From: Indioceanicola profundi
GTDB taxonomy: Bacteria; Pseudomonadota; Alphaproteobacteria; Azospirillales; Azospirillaceae
NCBI RefSeq assembly: GCF_003568845.1
Contig: NZ_CP030129.1
Coordinates: forward strand, 62,001-126,000
DNA: 64,000 bases
Direction: 5' to 3'
Notes under the pieces: model-generated
What the model was told of the DNA's origin: nothing
The model's input: the letters and a program-made list of their open reading frames with translations, nothing else
Databases searched by the model: none
In this document: in pieces, positions 22,363 to 29,217 of the stretch
How the letters are laid out: the number at the start of each line of letters is the position of its first letter
Numbering within the stretch: position 1 is the stretch's first letter
Position numbers and translations under genes: made by a program

Positions 22363-22389
22363 AGACGCGACGACCTACCCGGCATTACA
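22363..22389 (-). promoter_or_regulatory. ECF-type promoter before the Cys-rich peptide and CPD ATPase
   Basis: Minus strand: TGTAATG, 15 bp, CGTCTTTAG. The -35-like box contains the TAA stop codon of the ECF sigma gene, so the promoter begins exactly where that gene ends. The predicted start is about 55 bp before the peptide gene. Confidence 0.72.
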
Positions 22390-23044
22390 GTTCATTGTTG
22401 TCCGTCAGCCTCTCGCGGCGCCGTCGTGCACGTTCGGCCTCTTCGCAGCGGCAGTCGAGGAAGCCGTGGATCGGGCAGGTCAGGCACATCTCCTCCAGCC
22501 GCTTCTTCAGCGCCTGGCGGCCGCGATGGAGCCTCACCGTGACGTTGTTCAAGGTGACGCCGAGGCTCGCCGCGACCCGGTCCCGCGGCTCTCCCAACAG
22601 GTCCACGCGCCAGATCACCTCGGCGTAGTCCGGCTTGAGCGTGGGCAGGAGCTTGTAGAGACAGTTGCACACCGCCTCGTCGAGTTCCTCGTCAGCCTCG
22701 ATCTCCAGAGCTTCAATGTCATTCGGATGCATCACCGCCTCCCGCTGCCGCCGCCTGGTGGAGCGACGCTGATGGTCGACGATGGTCGTGGCGAGGATCC
22801 GGCTCAGCCAGCCACGGACCGACCGCACGTCACGCAACTGGGTCGATCGCTCGATTGCCCGCAGCATGAATGCCTGCAAGACGTCCTCTGCGGCTTCGGA
22901 GCTGCCCAGTCGCCGTTGCAGAAAGTTCAGGATCTGCCGACGGCTCTCCACAAGCGCCCGACGCACGGCAGCATCAGCTGCCTTATCTGCCGCGTCGCGG
23001 TCATCGTCGGCGCTTAAGCGGTCGTCCGGATCGTCGCCAGTCAT
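22385..23044 (-). CDS. ECF sigma factor with Cys-rich C-terminus (CorE-like)
   Basis: A 219-residue ECF sigma factor with region 2 (about 30-100) and region 4 (about 130-183, including LGVTLNNVTVRLHRGR). It carries a CxC in the linker (C126, C128) and a tail with CxxC (C187, C190) and CxC (C198, C200). This arrangement resembles the CorE/ECF44 sigma factors, which sense metal directly through cysteines and need no anti-sigma factor; none is seen nearby. The ATG at 23044 follows AGGAGG. Its own promoter at 23064-23090 has the same boxes as those of neighbouring metal genes, which suggests autoregulation. Confidence 0.87.
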   Translation of the reverse strand: MTGDDPDDRLSADDDRDAADKAADAAVRRALVESRRQILNFLQRRLGSSEAAEDVLQAFMLRAIERSTQLRDVRSVRGWLSRILATTIVDHQRRSTRRRQREAVMHPNDIEALEIEADEELDEAVCNCLYKLLPTLKPDYAEVIWRVDLLGEPRDRVAASLGVTLNNVTVRLHRGRQALKKRLEEMCLTCPIHGFLDCRCEEAERARRRRERLTDNNEL

Positions 23045-23063
23045 CGTCCACCTCCTATTCTTC

Positions 23064-23090
23064 AGACGCCCACCCTGCCAACGCCTTACA
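23064..23090 (-). promoter_or_regulatory. ECF-type promoter of the first ECF sigma gene
   Basis: Minus strand: TGTAAGG, 15 bp, CGTCTGAAG. It lies directly before the AGGAGG ribosome binding site of the sigma gene, giving a leader of only about 13 bases. The last box is identical to that before the Met-rich protein gene. Confidence 0.75.
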
Positions 23091-23171
23091 CCGGCGGCGT
23101 CGCTTCGAAGCGGCGAGCTTCGATGCACGGCTTCTGTGGCCGCAACAATGTCGGAGTAGGAGGTGTAAGGC
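23084..23171. repeat. 88-bp promoter element, copy A
   Basis: Bounded by CCTTACACC on the left and GGTGTAAGG on the right. It equals copy B (24992-25079) in length, and its last 39 bases differ from copy B at one position only. The left edge holds the promoter of the ECF gene. On the right edge the outward TGTAAGG box is kept, but the matching CGTCT is replaced by CATGC. The remaining 200 bases up to 23370 hold no gene that I can see. Confidence 0.8.
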
Positions 23172-23370
23172 ACGCCCGCACGGAGCATGCGGAACGGCTG
23201 GCAGCAAGAAGAGGAAGATGCCGCCGCTCCGGACAGGCTCGCAGGATGTGAACGGAACTGCGAGCAGATGGAGGGAGCGGTATCGCCCACGAGGAGTGAA
23301 AGGCCGTAGCTACCTCTTCGACAACAGGTCCTTTGCGAAAGCGGCAATGCCAGGACCACGAACAGCAGGA

Positions 23371-23433
23371 TCAGTATCCAGACCAGCTCCATGGCGCCAT
23401 GCCCCACATTCCCTCGTATCCTTCCATCATCAT
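23371..23433 (-). pseudogene. Remnant of a small membrane peptide gene, coupled to the TVP38 gene
   Basis: A good ribosome binding site (AAAGGAGAGAC) and an ATGATGATG start read MMMEGYEGMWGM... but stop after 20 codons. A hydrophobic stretch (ELVWILILLFVVLALPL) continues just downstream in another frame, so one base change seems to have broken a roughly 40-residue, one-helix peptide. Its ATG overlaps the TGA of the TVP38 gene, as in a coupled gene pair. Small Met/Trp/Tyr-rich one-helix peptides of this sort are frequent in metal clusters. Confidence 0.45.
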
Positions 23434-24230
23434 GTCTCTCCTTTTGGCGAGCTTTCCTGTGGCCGAGTACGGCTGGCGGTCTCCCGCACTGTAACGTCTG
23501 TCGCCTGTCCGGCGCTCAACAGGCGCTTCAACGCCGATCGGCAGCGCGCCGGGATAACTTTCCATCCGACGGGCAGCAGCGTGATCAACCCGAGCACCAA
23601 GACGGTGATGCCGGCACGCCGCCAGTCGCCGGAGGCGATCTCGTCGCCGAAATGCGCCAGCAGAAAGCTCGCTGGAATAATGCCGAGGAAGGTCGCGACG
23701 GCGAAGCGCCAGGTTCTGAGCGGCGTCAGACCGGCGGCGTAGCTGATGATGTCGAAGGACAGAAACGGCATCAGCCGCGTCGCGAATACGACGGCCATCA
23801 AGGCGTTTTGCGACGCTCCGAAACGGTGCAGCGTGCTTGTGGGCAGTCGTGCGCCGAGCCATGCCCTGAGTGCGTCATACCCGATGAGGCGGGAAATGCC
23901 GAAGGCGATCAGCGCGCCCGCTTCGGAACCAACGGCGACATAGAGCGCTCCCCAGAAATGTCCGTAGGCAGCGCCGGAAGCAAGCGCGATCGGGGCGCTC
24001 GGGATCGGGCTCATGACGATGGCCACGGTCATCAGGCCAATGATCAGAAGCGGACCCACAGGGCCGAGCCGCATCACCGCCTGCTCGAGCGCCTCGCCAT
24101 CGAGCAGGCGGTCCAGCATGCCGGTTCGCCATACTACGAGAGACGAAATGAGAAAGACGGCGAACACCCCCAGCCCGGCGGTGATGCGTGGCCAGGACAG
24201 ACTGGATCTAGCGTCCTGCGTCTCGCTCAT
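23430..24230 (-). CDS. TVP38/TMEM64-family (VTT domain) membrane protein
   Basis: A 266-residue inner-membrane protein with an N-terminal helix and the VTT core (about 60-200), including the conserved region MSPIPSAPIALASGAAYG and the FATRLMPFLSFDIISYAAGL segment. Related DedA/TVP38 proteins act in lipid scrambling or membrane homeostasis and are common beside metal reductases and ATPases. It is 145 bp after the Met-rich gene and overlaps a short broken peptide gene by its stop. Confidence 0.88.
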   Translation of the reverse strand: MSETQDARSSLSWPRITAGLGVFAVFLISSLVVWRTGMLDRLLDGEALEQAVMRLGPVGPLLIIGLMTVAIVMSPIPSAPIALASGAAYGHFWGALYVAVGSEAGALIAFGISRLIGYDALRAWLGARLPTSTLHRFGASQNALMAVVFATRLMPFLSFDIISYAAGLTPLRTWRFAVATFLGIIPASFLLAHFGDEIASGDWRRAGITVLVLGLITLLPVGWKVIPARCRSALKRLLSAGQATDVTVRETASRTRPQESSPKGET

Positions 24231-24375
24231 ACGGGACCTTGGTGATTTCGGTCAGGTAGCCGTTTCCGTCGAACGGGTTCGACCCCGACGTCTTCGACTC
24301 CGAATTACCTGGGTCGGGTGATGCGGCCGGCGTAGCGGCCGCCACATGTCCGATGCGATCGCCGCTTTCCAAGCG

Positions 24376-24891
24376 TTATTCTTGCTCGTTCATTTCCATC
24401 ATCATTTTCTGCTGTTCGAGCATCTGCTCCAACGTCTGCTGCATCATGCCCAGATGCTCGCGCATACGGGTCATCATCTCAGGCGCCGCCGCACCCATCA
24501 TCTCCTGCATCTGTCCGGACCGGTCTCCCGACATGCCCATAGACTGACCGCTTGACATCCGGCCACCGCCCATCTGGCCCTGCATGGGCATGTCGCCCAT
24601 CATGCCGCGCATCGCCTGCATCTGCTCGCCCATCATCTGCATGTGCTCACGCATGAGCTGGCGGCGCTCGGCGGGGTCCTTCGTCTCGCGGGCCTGCTGC
24701 ATCAATTCCTGCATGCGCTCGAAGGCAGGCCCGGGCATCTGCTGTGTCTGGCCCTGCTGCGGCTTCGTCTCGTGCTGGGCTGCCCATGCGCCGGTTGCGG
24801 CGAGGGCGGTGACACCAACGGCCACGGTAAGGGTTTTCAGGCCTGGCAAACGCAAGCCATTCGAATGGGTCGAAGTGGAGTGTAGGGTCAT
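24376..24891 (-). CDS. Met-rich periplasmic protein, probable copper-binding
   Basis: A 171-residue protein with a signal peptide (hydrophobic LTVAVGVTALAATGAWA, cleavage near AWA-AQ). The mature part is rich in Met and Gln, with repeated short motifs such as MREHMQMMGEQM, MRGMMGDMPM and QKMMMEM. Met clusters bind Cu(I) in the oxidising periplasm, and the helical spacing recalls CpxP/LTXXQ-like chaperones. It has an ECF-type promoter 81 bp upstream and heads the minus-strand metal block. A copper-buffering role is inferred from composition and context. Confidence 0.72.
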   Translation of the reverse strand: MTLHSTSTHSNGLRLPGLKTLTVAVGVTALAATGAWAAQHETKPQQGQTQQMPGPAFERMQELMQQARETKDPAERRQLMREHMQMMGEQMQAMRGMMGDMPMQGQMGGGRMSSGQSMGMSGDRSGQMQEMMGAAAPEMMTRMREHLGMMQQTLEQMLEQQKMMMEMNEQE

Positions 24892-24971
24892 GATCGCTCT
24901 CCTTTTGATCTGGTCGGAAGACGCTGCGCCGGGGGATGCCTCTACGCGCCCGGCTCTGCATCGAATCCTTC

Positions 24972-24998
24972 AGACGCCTGTCCCGCCGCCTCGTTACA
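24972..24998 (-). promoter_or_regulatory. ECF-type promoter before the Met-rich protein gene
   Basis: Minus strand: TGTAACG, 15 bp, CGTCTGAAG. It forms the left edge of the 88-bp element copy B. The gap 24892-25226 holds only this promoter, its divergent partner and untranslated leaders. Confidence 0.75.
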
Positions 24999-25079
24999 CC
25001 GGTGGCGCTGAGTACCAACGGCGAGCTTCGAGACCGGCCCTCTGTGGCCGCAACAATCTCGGAGTAGGAGGTGTAAGGC
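24992..25079. repeat. 88-bp promoter element, copy B
   Basis: Same length as copy A at 23084-23171, with 38 of the last 39 bases identical, including CTGTGGCCGCAACAAT and CGGAGTAGGAGGTGTAAGGC. Here both edges carry complete outward-facing promoters, so it is a true bidirectional promoter between the Met-rich gene and glgA. The conserved centre may be an operator. Confidence 0.8.
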
Positions 25080-25098
25080 GCGCCCAGTTTGAACGTCT
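25072..25098 (+). promoter_or_regulatory. ECF-type promoter towards glgA
   Basis: Plus strand: TGTAAGG, 15 bp, CGTCTGTAG. It points at glgA, whose start is about 120 bp downstream of the predicted transcription start. It is the only strong plus-strand copy of the motif in the window. Confidence 0.65.
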
Positions 25099-25226
25099 GT
25101 AGTCGGTGACACGCTGTCGCTCAGGTCGCTCGACCGATAGGCAGCACCAATGGTTCAAACGGTGGGCTTCGGGTGCCCCTGCGGGTCGCCGCCGGAGTGT
25201 CTCCAGAAGGGCCGATGGGGTTTCTC

Positions 25227-26762
25227 ATGCGTATCTTGTTCGTCACCTCCGAATGTCATCCTCTGATAAAGACGGGCGGGCTGGCCGATGTTTCGGCCGC
25301 CCTCCCGGCCGCCCTGGCCGAGCGCGGAATCGACATTCGCATGATGATGCCCGGCTATCCTGACGCGTTGGACCGGGCCGATCATGTCGGGCCGGCGATA
25401 CCGCTCGGCGACCTGCCGGGCGAGGATCGCGCCCGTCTTCTGCCTGCGCGATCTCCGGATTCCGGCATGCCGCTTTGGCTGCTCGACTGTCCCAGGCTCT
25501 ATCGTAGGAATGCCGGCCCCTATCAGGATTTGGATGGCCGCGACTGGCCGGACAACGATCTCCGATTCGCCGCGCTGTGCCATGCGGCTGTGCGCGTCGC
25601 GTGCAACGCAGCGGGACTCGGTTGGCGGCCGGAACTGATCCACACGAATGACTGGCATACCGGACTGGTGCCGCTGCTCTTGGCTGACTCCGCAAGATCG
25701 CGTCCGCCCGTCGTCTTCACGATCCACAACCTGGCCTTCCAGGGCCTCTTCGCTGCCGATGCATTGCCGCTTCTGGGCCTCCCCGGCGACACCTTCTCGC
25801 CTGAAGGAGTCGAGTTCTATGGTCGGATCTCCTTCTTGAAGGCGGGGCTTCGCTATGCCGATCGCCTGACCACGGTCAGTCGGACGTACGCACGTGAAAT
25901 ACAGACGCCGGAGTTCGGCTGCGGTCTGGACGGACTGCTCCGCCAGCGCTCGCGGCATCTCCTGGGAATACCCAACGGCGCCGACTACGGTCTCTGGGAT
26001 CCCGCGGAGGACTCAAGCCTGCCGCGTCGGTACAGTCTGGCCGAAATCGGTGGCAAGCGAGATTGCAAGGCCGTCTTGCAATGCGAACTCGGTCTGGACG
26101 GGGAGCCGGAAACGCCCCTCCTCGCCTTCCTCAGTCGCCTGACCGAGCAGAAGATGGCCGACACTGTCGCAGAGGCCGTGCCCTGGCTCATCGCGGCGGG
26201 TGCCCAGTTTGCCCTGCATGGACAAGGCGACCGCGCCCTGGAAGAGCGGTTCAAGGCATTGGCAGAGCAGTATCCGGGGCGCGTTTCCGTGCAGGTAGGC
26301 TACGAAGAGCGATCCGGGCGCCGTCTTCTGGCGGGCGCCGACGTTCTGCTCCATCCGTCGCGTTTCGAGCCCTTCGGCCTGGTGCCAATCTATGCTCTGC
26401 GCTACGGCACCCTGCCCCTCGTCCGGAAGGTCGGCGGGCTGGCCGATAGCGTCGTCGACGGTTCCACGTCGAATGTCGATGGCGAAGCGACGGGGTTCGC
26501 GTTTTCGGGTTACACCCTTGAAGACCTGCTCGGCTGCCTGAGACGCGTCCTCGACACGTTCGGGCAGCCGGTGGCGTGGCGCCGGATGCAGCGTCACGCG
26601 ATGCGGCAGGATTTCGGCTGGCGAGGACCGGCCGAAGAATATCTTAATCTCTATCGGACGCTCACCGAATCTCGCGCAGAGCAAGACTTCGCCGAGCCCG
26701 GGTCCGACCGAAGCTTCCTGCCATCTCCCCCGCCGATGCGAGCACGCACAGCGAAGGGCTGA
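25227..26762 (+). CDS. glgA: Glycogen synthase GlgA
   Basis: Transfers glucose from ADP-glucose to the growing glycogen chain (GT5). From ATG 25227 it has 511 residues, beginning MRILFVTSECHPLIKTGGLAD with the K15-TGGL substrate motif. HTNDWHTGL follows, and the C-terminal PSRFEPFGL and GTLPLVRKVGGLADSV segments bind the nucleotide sugar. An ATG at 25215 is an alternative start. It stands alone on the plus strand, divergent from the metal block, with an ECF-type promoter. No glgB or glgC is in the window, so precursors must come from elsewhere. Confidence 0.94.
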   Translation: MRILFVTSECHPLIKTGGLADVSAALPAALAERGIDIRMMMPGYPDALDRADHVGPAIPLGDLPGEDRARLLPARSPDSGMPLWLLDCPRLYRRNAGPYQDLDGRDWPDNDLRFAALCHAAVRVACNAAGLGWRPELIHTNDWHTGLVPLLLADSARSRPPVVFTIHNLAFQGLFAADALPLLGLPGDTFSPEGVEFYGRISFLKAGLRYADRLTTVSRTYAREIQTPEFGCGLDGLLRQRSRHLLGIPNGADYGLWDPAEDSSLPRRYSLAEIGGKRDCKAVLQCELGLDGEPETPLLAFLSRLTEQKMADTVAEAVPWLIAAGAQFALHGQGDRALEERFKALAEQYPGRVSVQVGYEERSGRRLLAGADVLLHPSRFEPFGLVPIYALRYGTLPLVRKVGGLADSVVDGSTSNVDGEATGFAFSGYTLEDLLGCLRRVLDTFGQPVAWRRMQRHAMRQDFGWRGPAEEYLNLYRTLTESRAEQDFAEPGSDRSFLPSPPPMRARTAKG

Positions 26763-26794
26763 AGTTAGTACCCACTCATACAAGGAGACACATC

Positions 26795-27031
26795 ATGAGT
26801 GACGACCTGAATGCAAAAGTCCGGGAGCGCGCCTATGCCATCTGGGAACGGGAGAACCGGCCCGAAGGCAAACACCTCGATCACTGGCTCTGCGCGCAGG
26901 CGGAGATCGAAGCCGAGCAGTCGCCCGTAGGGGACCAGCCGGCGTCTATGCCGACCGAGTCGATAGACGCGGCTGAATCCGCGTCTGGAGGGTCTGGAGG
27001 AGGCGGCGGGACCAAGAAGCGATCCAGCTGA
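26795..27031 (+). CDS. DUF2934 small protein
   Basis: A 78-residue soluble protein whose first 40 residues fit DUF2934 (VRERAYAIWERENRPEG...DHWLCAQAEIE). The tail is a Ser/Gly-rich low-complexity stretch ending in KKR. AAGGAG precedes the ATG. The family has no known biochemical function but is often found next to glycogen genes, as it is here, 32 bp after glgA. Confidence 0.85.
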   Translation: MSDDLNAKVRERAYAIWERENRPEGKHLDHWLCAQAEIEAEQSPVGDQPASMPTESIDAAESASGGSGGGGGTKKRSS

Positions 27032-27146
27032 GCCCGGTGTAGGCCCAGTCGCTCTGGAAAGCTTGCGTCTTCTTCGTCGACATCGACGCGGACGAGTATG
27101 AGACGGGTCCGAAGCGACCGTGCCTTTGGGAATTTTCGGCCGAGGC

Positions 27147-28043
27147 CTATCCAGCAACACCGTCCGCGGATTTTGTTCCGTTGCGCGAGACCAGACCGAC
27201 CCCGAGGATGACGAGCACGATACCGCCCAGCTGCGGCCACTCCAAGGTTTCGTCAAAGAACAGAGCGCCGATCGTCAGGCCGAAGATCGGGATCAGAAAG
27301 CTGAAGGCATTGGCCCGGTTGAGCGGTGTCTTCTGGAGCACCGAGAACCACAGCCAGTATACGAGCGCCGTGCCGAGCAGGCTGAGCGCGAGGAGGATGC
27401 CGACGAACGTGAACGACCAGCGGACCGTCGCCGGCTCCTCCGTGCCCCAGGCGATGAGAACGAGGGGAATGCTGCCGATCAGCATCTGCAGTCCCATGGC
27501 CATGAGGGGATCGACCCTGCCCGCGATGCGCTTGATCACGACGTTGCTAACGGTGACGCCCAACGCGGCAAGGATGATATAGGCAACGCCGAAAATGTAG
27601 CTCTGCTGCCCCGGGGCTACAAATTGGGGCGCGGCGATGCTGAGAATGCCGATGAAGCCCAGGACCATCCCCATGGTCCCCCGTACCGTGAGCCGTTCGC
27701 CGAGGACAATGCCTGCCAGCATCGCCGCCAGCAATGGCTGGGTGTTGGCGATCACCGTGGCGATGCCAGGCGAGACGAACTCCGCAGCATGAAACATCCC
27801 CAGGAAGCCCAGGCTCGTTGCTCCCAACCCCACGACGGCCACCATCGCCAAGTGCGGGAGCCCTCTGGGCAGCGGCCGGCGCAGCGCGAGCGCCAGCACG
27901 GTCAGCGTCAGGCCTGCCAGGAGAGCGCGCATCGCAGCGAAGGTCAGGTGCGGAGCGAGGTCCAGACCGGCGGTGATCAGCGGGAAGCAGGCAGCCCAAA
28001 GTAGCATGACCAGAACGATCTGCGCGATCGTCGCGGCAGTCAT
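27147..28043 (-). CDS. EamA/DMT-family transporter
   Basis: A membrane transporter of 298 residues with ten predicted helices in two EamA repeats, starting MTAATIAQIVLVMLLWAACF. Sequences such as VIANTQPLLAAMLAGIVLGERL and the paired C-terminal FDETLEWPQLGGIVLVILGV are typical of drug/metabolite exporters. The substrate is unknown. It is convergent with glgA-DUF2934. The 265 bp beyond its start (28044-28308) hold no gene. Confidence 0.88.
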   Translation of the reverse strand: MTAATIAQIVLVMLLWAACFPLITAGLDLAPHLTFAAMRALLAGLTLTVLALALRRPLPRGLPHLAMVAVVGLGATSLGFLGMFHAAEFVSPGIATVIANTQPLLAAMLAGIVLGERLTVRGTMGMVLGFIGILSIAAPQFVAPGQQSYIFGVAYIILAALGVTVSNVVIKRIAGRVDPLMAMGLQMLIGSIPLVLIAWGTEEPATVRWSFTFVGILLALSLLGTALVYWLWFSVLQKTPLNRANAFSFLIPIFGLTIGALFFDETLEWPQLGGIVLVILGVGLVSRNGTKSADGVAG

Positions 28044-28308
28044 CCCCGGAGGTCCTCGCTTTCTTGCCGTCCGCCGCAAAACCGCCCGGAGATCTCATCC
28101 GCGGCGATCATGATTTCGTGACCGATGTTCCGCTGCAATGAGCGATGGCGGACGGTACCTATTGCTCGCACGCCGACCGGCATTTGCTTGGACCACCACT
28201 GCCTCGTTCGCGGGTTTTCCAAGCCGTGTCGATATGGCGGCAGTTGCCGTTTATTCCGCAGGCGCTCATGGCGCGAGCATGCTGTTCTGTGCATAGGCGT
28301 GGTGGTAC

Positions 28309-28516
28309 TCAAGCACGATGTTGCGGGTCGACGAGCAGCGCCGCATCGTCCTTGTCGTAGTGGAGGCGCATCAGCAGATCCTTGATGAGGTTGATGCGTG
28401 CCAGATGCTTATCGTCGGCACGCACAATGGTCCAGGGCGTGACCGGGTTATGAGTGCGGGCGAACGCCTCGTTGCGCGCGGCTATAAGCCGCCCAGTTCT
28501 CGGTAGCCTTGACGTC
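28309..28516 (-). pseudogene. Polyphosphate kinase 2 C-terminal remnant
   Basis: Translates as the C-terminus of PPK2: ARTHNPVTPWTIVRADDKH, then LARINLIKDLLMRLHYDKDD, stopping at 28311-28309. The part just upstream (DVKATENWAAY) is in another frame, so there is also a frameshift near 28470. Nothing of the catalytic Walker region remains: the sequence begins directly after the stop of the ECF gene, whose 3' end holds an ECF-type promoter aimed at it. A deletion has probably removed most of a PPK2 gene that used to follow this sigma gene. Confidence 0.8.
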
Positions 28517-28518
28517 GA

Positions 28519-29178
28519 TCAGAGAGACGCTCCGGCCGTGGCGGCATTACACTCAGGAGCATTCCGCGTGCCCCGATCCGGCTCGTGCGCCACCGGTTCG
28601 CAATCGCAGCTCCGAAAACCGCCGCCGCAGCACGCCTCGCAGCGCTCTTCGATCTTCTCTTTAAGGGCCCGGCGCGCCCGATGCAGGCGGACACCGATAT
28701 TGTTGGTGGTGAGACCGAGGTCGGCCGCGATCCGCTCGCGCGGCTCCTCCTCGAGATCGGCTCGTCGAACGATCTCAGCGTAGTCTGGCCGGAGTGTCGG
28801 AACGAGATTTCGGACGCAGCGGCATGGATTCTCGACCTGGTCGGTGCCCGGCTGAACCACCGGCTCCGGAGCCTCTGCTTCGTACGCGGCCTCGACTCGC
28901 TGCCGCGCGGCGCGGCGCCGGTAATAGTCGGTCAGCGTATTGCGCAAAACACGGCTGAGCCAGGCATCGATCTTGCCGGCGGTCTCCGGCTTCCCCGTGG
29001 CTCGCACCACCTTGAGGCAGAAGTCCTGAAAGGCATCTTCGGCATCCTCCGGACGGCTCAGGCGCCGCCGGAAGAAGCGCAAGAATTCGGATCGGCACTC
29101 CGTTAGACGCTGGATGGTGGCAGCGTCGGGAGCGATGCCTTCGGATAGGACAGAATCCGGGCGTGAAAGGGCTGGCAT
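28519..29178 (-). CDS. Second ECF sigma factor with Cys-rich C-terminus (CorE-like)
   Basis: A 219-residue ECF sigma factor, paralogous in design to the one at 22385-23044. Region 2 covers about 25-95 and region 4 about 128-178 (LGLTTNNIGVRLHRARR). It has a linker CxC (C119, C121) and a C-terminal cluster C180, C183, C184, C191, C193. ATG 29178 follows GGAG. An IS256 end lies 40 bp upstream, so the native promoter has probably been separated from the gene. The last about 20 residues diverge from the first ECF and may come from fusion to downstream DNA when the ppk2 gene was truncated. Confidence 0.83.
   Translation of the reverse strand: MPALSRPDSVLSEGIAPDAATIQRLTECRSEFLRFFRRRLSRPEDAEDAFQDFCLKVVRATGKPETAGKIDAWLSRVLRNTLTDYYRRRAARQRVEAAYEAEAPEPVVQPGTDQVENPCRCVRNLVPTLRPDYAEIVRRADLEEEPRERIAADLGLTTNNIGVRLHRARRALKEKIEERCEACCGGGFRSCDCEPVAHEPDRGTRNAPECNAATAGASL
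28525..28551 (-). promoter_or_regulatory. ECF-type promoter at the 3' end of the second ECF gene
   Basis: Minus strand: TGTAATG, 15 bp, CGTCTCTCT, lying within the last codons of the second ECF gene and directly before the ppk2 remnant. The first ECF gene has the same TGTAATG box at its own 3' end, so the layout is shared by the two sigma loci. Confidence 0.62.
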
Positions 29179-29217
29179 TGTGATGACTCCATGCGCAGAG
29201 AGATGGTGTCCCCCCGA

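Noticed and set aside
23164-23190. Outward plus-strand promoter at copy A of the 88-bp element
   Set aside because: The TGTAAGG box is present but CGTCT is replaced by CATGC, and no plus-strand gene follows.
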